A stretch of 14,435 bases of DNA, taken from Armatimonadota bacterium (GTDB lineage: Bacteria > Armatimonadota > UBA10988). The notes under the pieces are model-generated. The model was not told the DNA's origin and searched no databases. It saw only the letters and a list, made by a program, of their open reading frames with translations. Below are positions 13,858 through 14,435 of this stretch, in pieces. Every line of letters begins with the position of its first letter. The stretch's first letter is position 1. Where the stretch lies: the NCBI GenBank assembly GCA_016183835.1, contig JACPDV010000133.1, positions 1-14,435 on the forward strand, given 5' to 3'. A program made the position numbers and the translations under genes.

Positions 13858-14435
13858 ATGATGTCAGCACGGTTGCAGCGCGCGGAGCAGCAGGTCGCGG
13901 CGGCACGGGCCGGCGGCGGGCCGGCGTTGCAGGCGGCGTTGCGCGAGCGGTTCGCGGCGCGACGGGAGCGAGTCGACGAGAGCGGCATGGCGAGTCCCCG
14001 GGGCATGGTGCGTGTTGACCGCGGCCTGAGGCAGGCGGCGCGGGAGCTGACCACCAGCGCGGTCGAGGTGGGCGTGTTCTTCGACCTGGCCGGCAACGAG
14101 CTGTTCCGGTACCGTGGCGAAGCGCTTGCGCTGCACTATCCTGATGACGACCTGCCACTCGGGATGAGCGTTCTCGATCAGTGGCACGGTGCCGTCCACC
14201 TCCACAACCATACCAGCGCGTCCGGCGGATTCGGTCCGAGCCCGGACGATCTGATCGCAGCGTGCCTGGCCGGCCTGGCGGAGTCGGTGGTGCTCGCGGG
14301 TTGGCGCGACCAGTGGGGGTTGCACCGGATCCGGCCCGCCGGCGATTGGCCGACTCGCCGGCACTGGGCATCCCTGACGGCCGCCTACGACCGGGCGCTG
14401 TTCCGGGCGCTGACGGCGCAGGCCGGCCGGCACGC
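13858..14435 (+). CDS. Hypothetical protein with JAMM-like metal motif (3' end outside window)
   Basis: The frame starts at a double ATG (13858 or 13861; numbering below uses the second) and is open to the end of the window, giving about 192 residues. The first 40 residues are Ala/Arg/Glu-rich and probably helical, perhaps coiled coil. A block from about 66 to 160 includes SAVEVGVFFDLAGNELFRY, then His113-x-His115-Asn-His117-Thr-Ser, GGFGPS and SPDD (127-130). HxH followed by SxxD is the arrangement of JAMM/MPN+ zinc hydrolases and of RadC-like and phage head-associated HNH-P type domains; Glu69 is a possible catalytic Glu. I do not recognise a specific family. It lies 7 nt after the C-N hydrolase in the same direction, so it is probably the fifth gene of the operon. 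The start choice and family are tentative. Confidence 0.6.
   Translation, partial: MMSARLQRAEQQVAAARAGGGPALQAALRERFAARRERVDESGMASPRGMVRVDRGLRQAARELTTSAVEVGVFFDLAGNELFRYRGEALALHYPDDDLPLGMSVLDQWHGAVHLHNHTSASGGFGPSPDDLIAACLAGLAESVVLAGWRDQWGLHRIRPAGDWPTRRHWASLTAAYDRALFRALTAQAGRH

Overview
This window is GC-rich bacterial chromosome with dense, mostly intact genes. No phage, plasmid, transposase or CRISPR hallmark is visible. Shine-Dalgarno sites, sigma70-like promoters (TTGAC-type -35 boxes with 17-18 bp spacers) and lipoprotein signal peptides indicate a free-living, diderm-type bacterium. A DUF4091 glycan-related protein, a Gfo/Idh/MocA oxidoreductase, orphan lipoproteins and palindromic intergenic repeats would fit Planctomycetota, Armatimonadota or a related uncultured phylum. 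That placement is an impression; no marker gene here fixes it.

Layout. (1) 2-724 (+) is the C-terminal part of a DUF4091 protein. It converges on a lipoprotein of unknown function (846-1880, -), with a perfect 27-bp inverted repeat between them. (2) 4504-1969 (-) holds an orphan HicB-like antitoxin gene, then a Gfo/Idh/MocA oxidoreductase and a zinc alcohol/sorbitol-type dehydrogenase that overlap by ATGA. The two oxidoreductases probably serve sugar or polyol catabolism. (3) 4505-4936 has no gene. It carries a perfect 36-bp inverted repeat and the promoter of a tRNA-Lys(CTT) at 4937-5009. (4) A GT2 glycosyltransferase with a C-terminal Rossmann-like domain (5016-6002, -) is divergent from hisD-hisB (6095-7982, +), which encode the last step and a middle step of histidine synthesis. 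(5) hisB abuts, tail to tail, a large lipoprotein that looks like a metal-less M24 'pita-bread' protein (7984-9537, -). (6) Back-to-back promoters at 9562-9623 separate that lipoprotein from a tightly packed rightward gene run: patatin-like protein, a broken CCA/poly(A)-polymerase-type nucleotidyltransferase, an ALG5-like glycosyltransferase, a carbon-nitrogen hydrolase and a partial protein with a JAMM-like metal motif that runs off the window.

The features most worth follow-up are the nucleotidyltransferase gene (all catalytic motifs present, but a +1 frame change plus an apparent loss of about 25-30 codons), the mixed-function operon that contains it, several 'dead enzyme' signatures (patatin oxyanion loop, M24-like lipoprotein, Gfo/Idh EKP motif), and two unrelated families of palindromic intergenic repeats. 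I see no convincing complete new defence or mobile system. The rightward operon is the best candidate for an undescribed functional unit, and its role is unknown.
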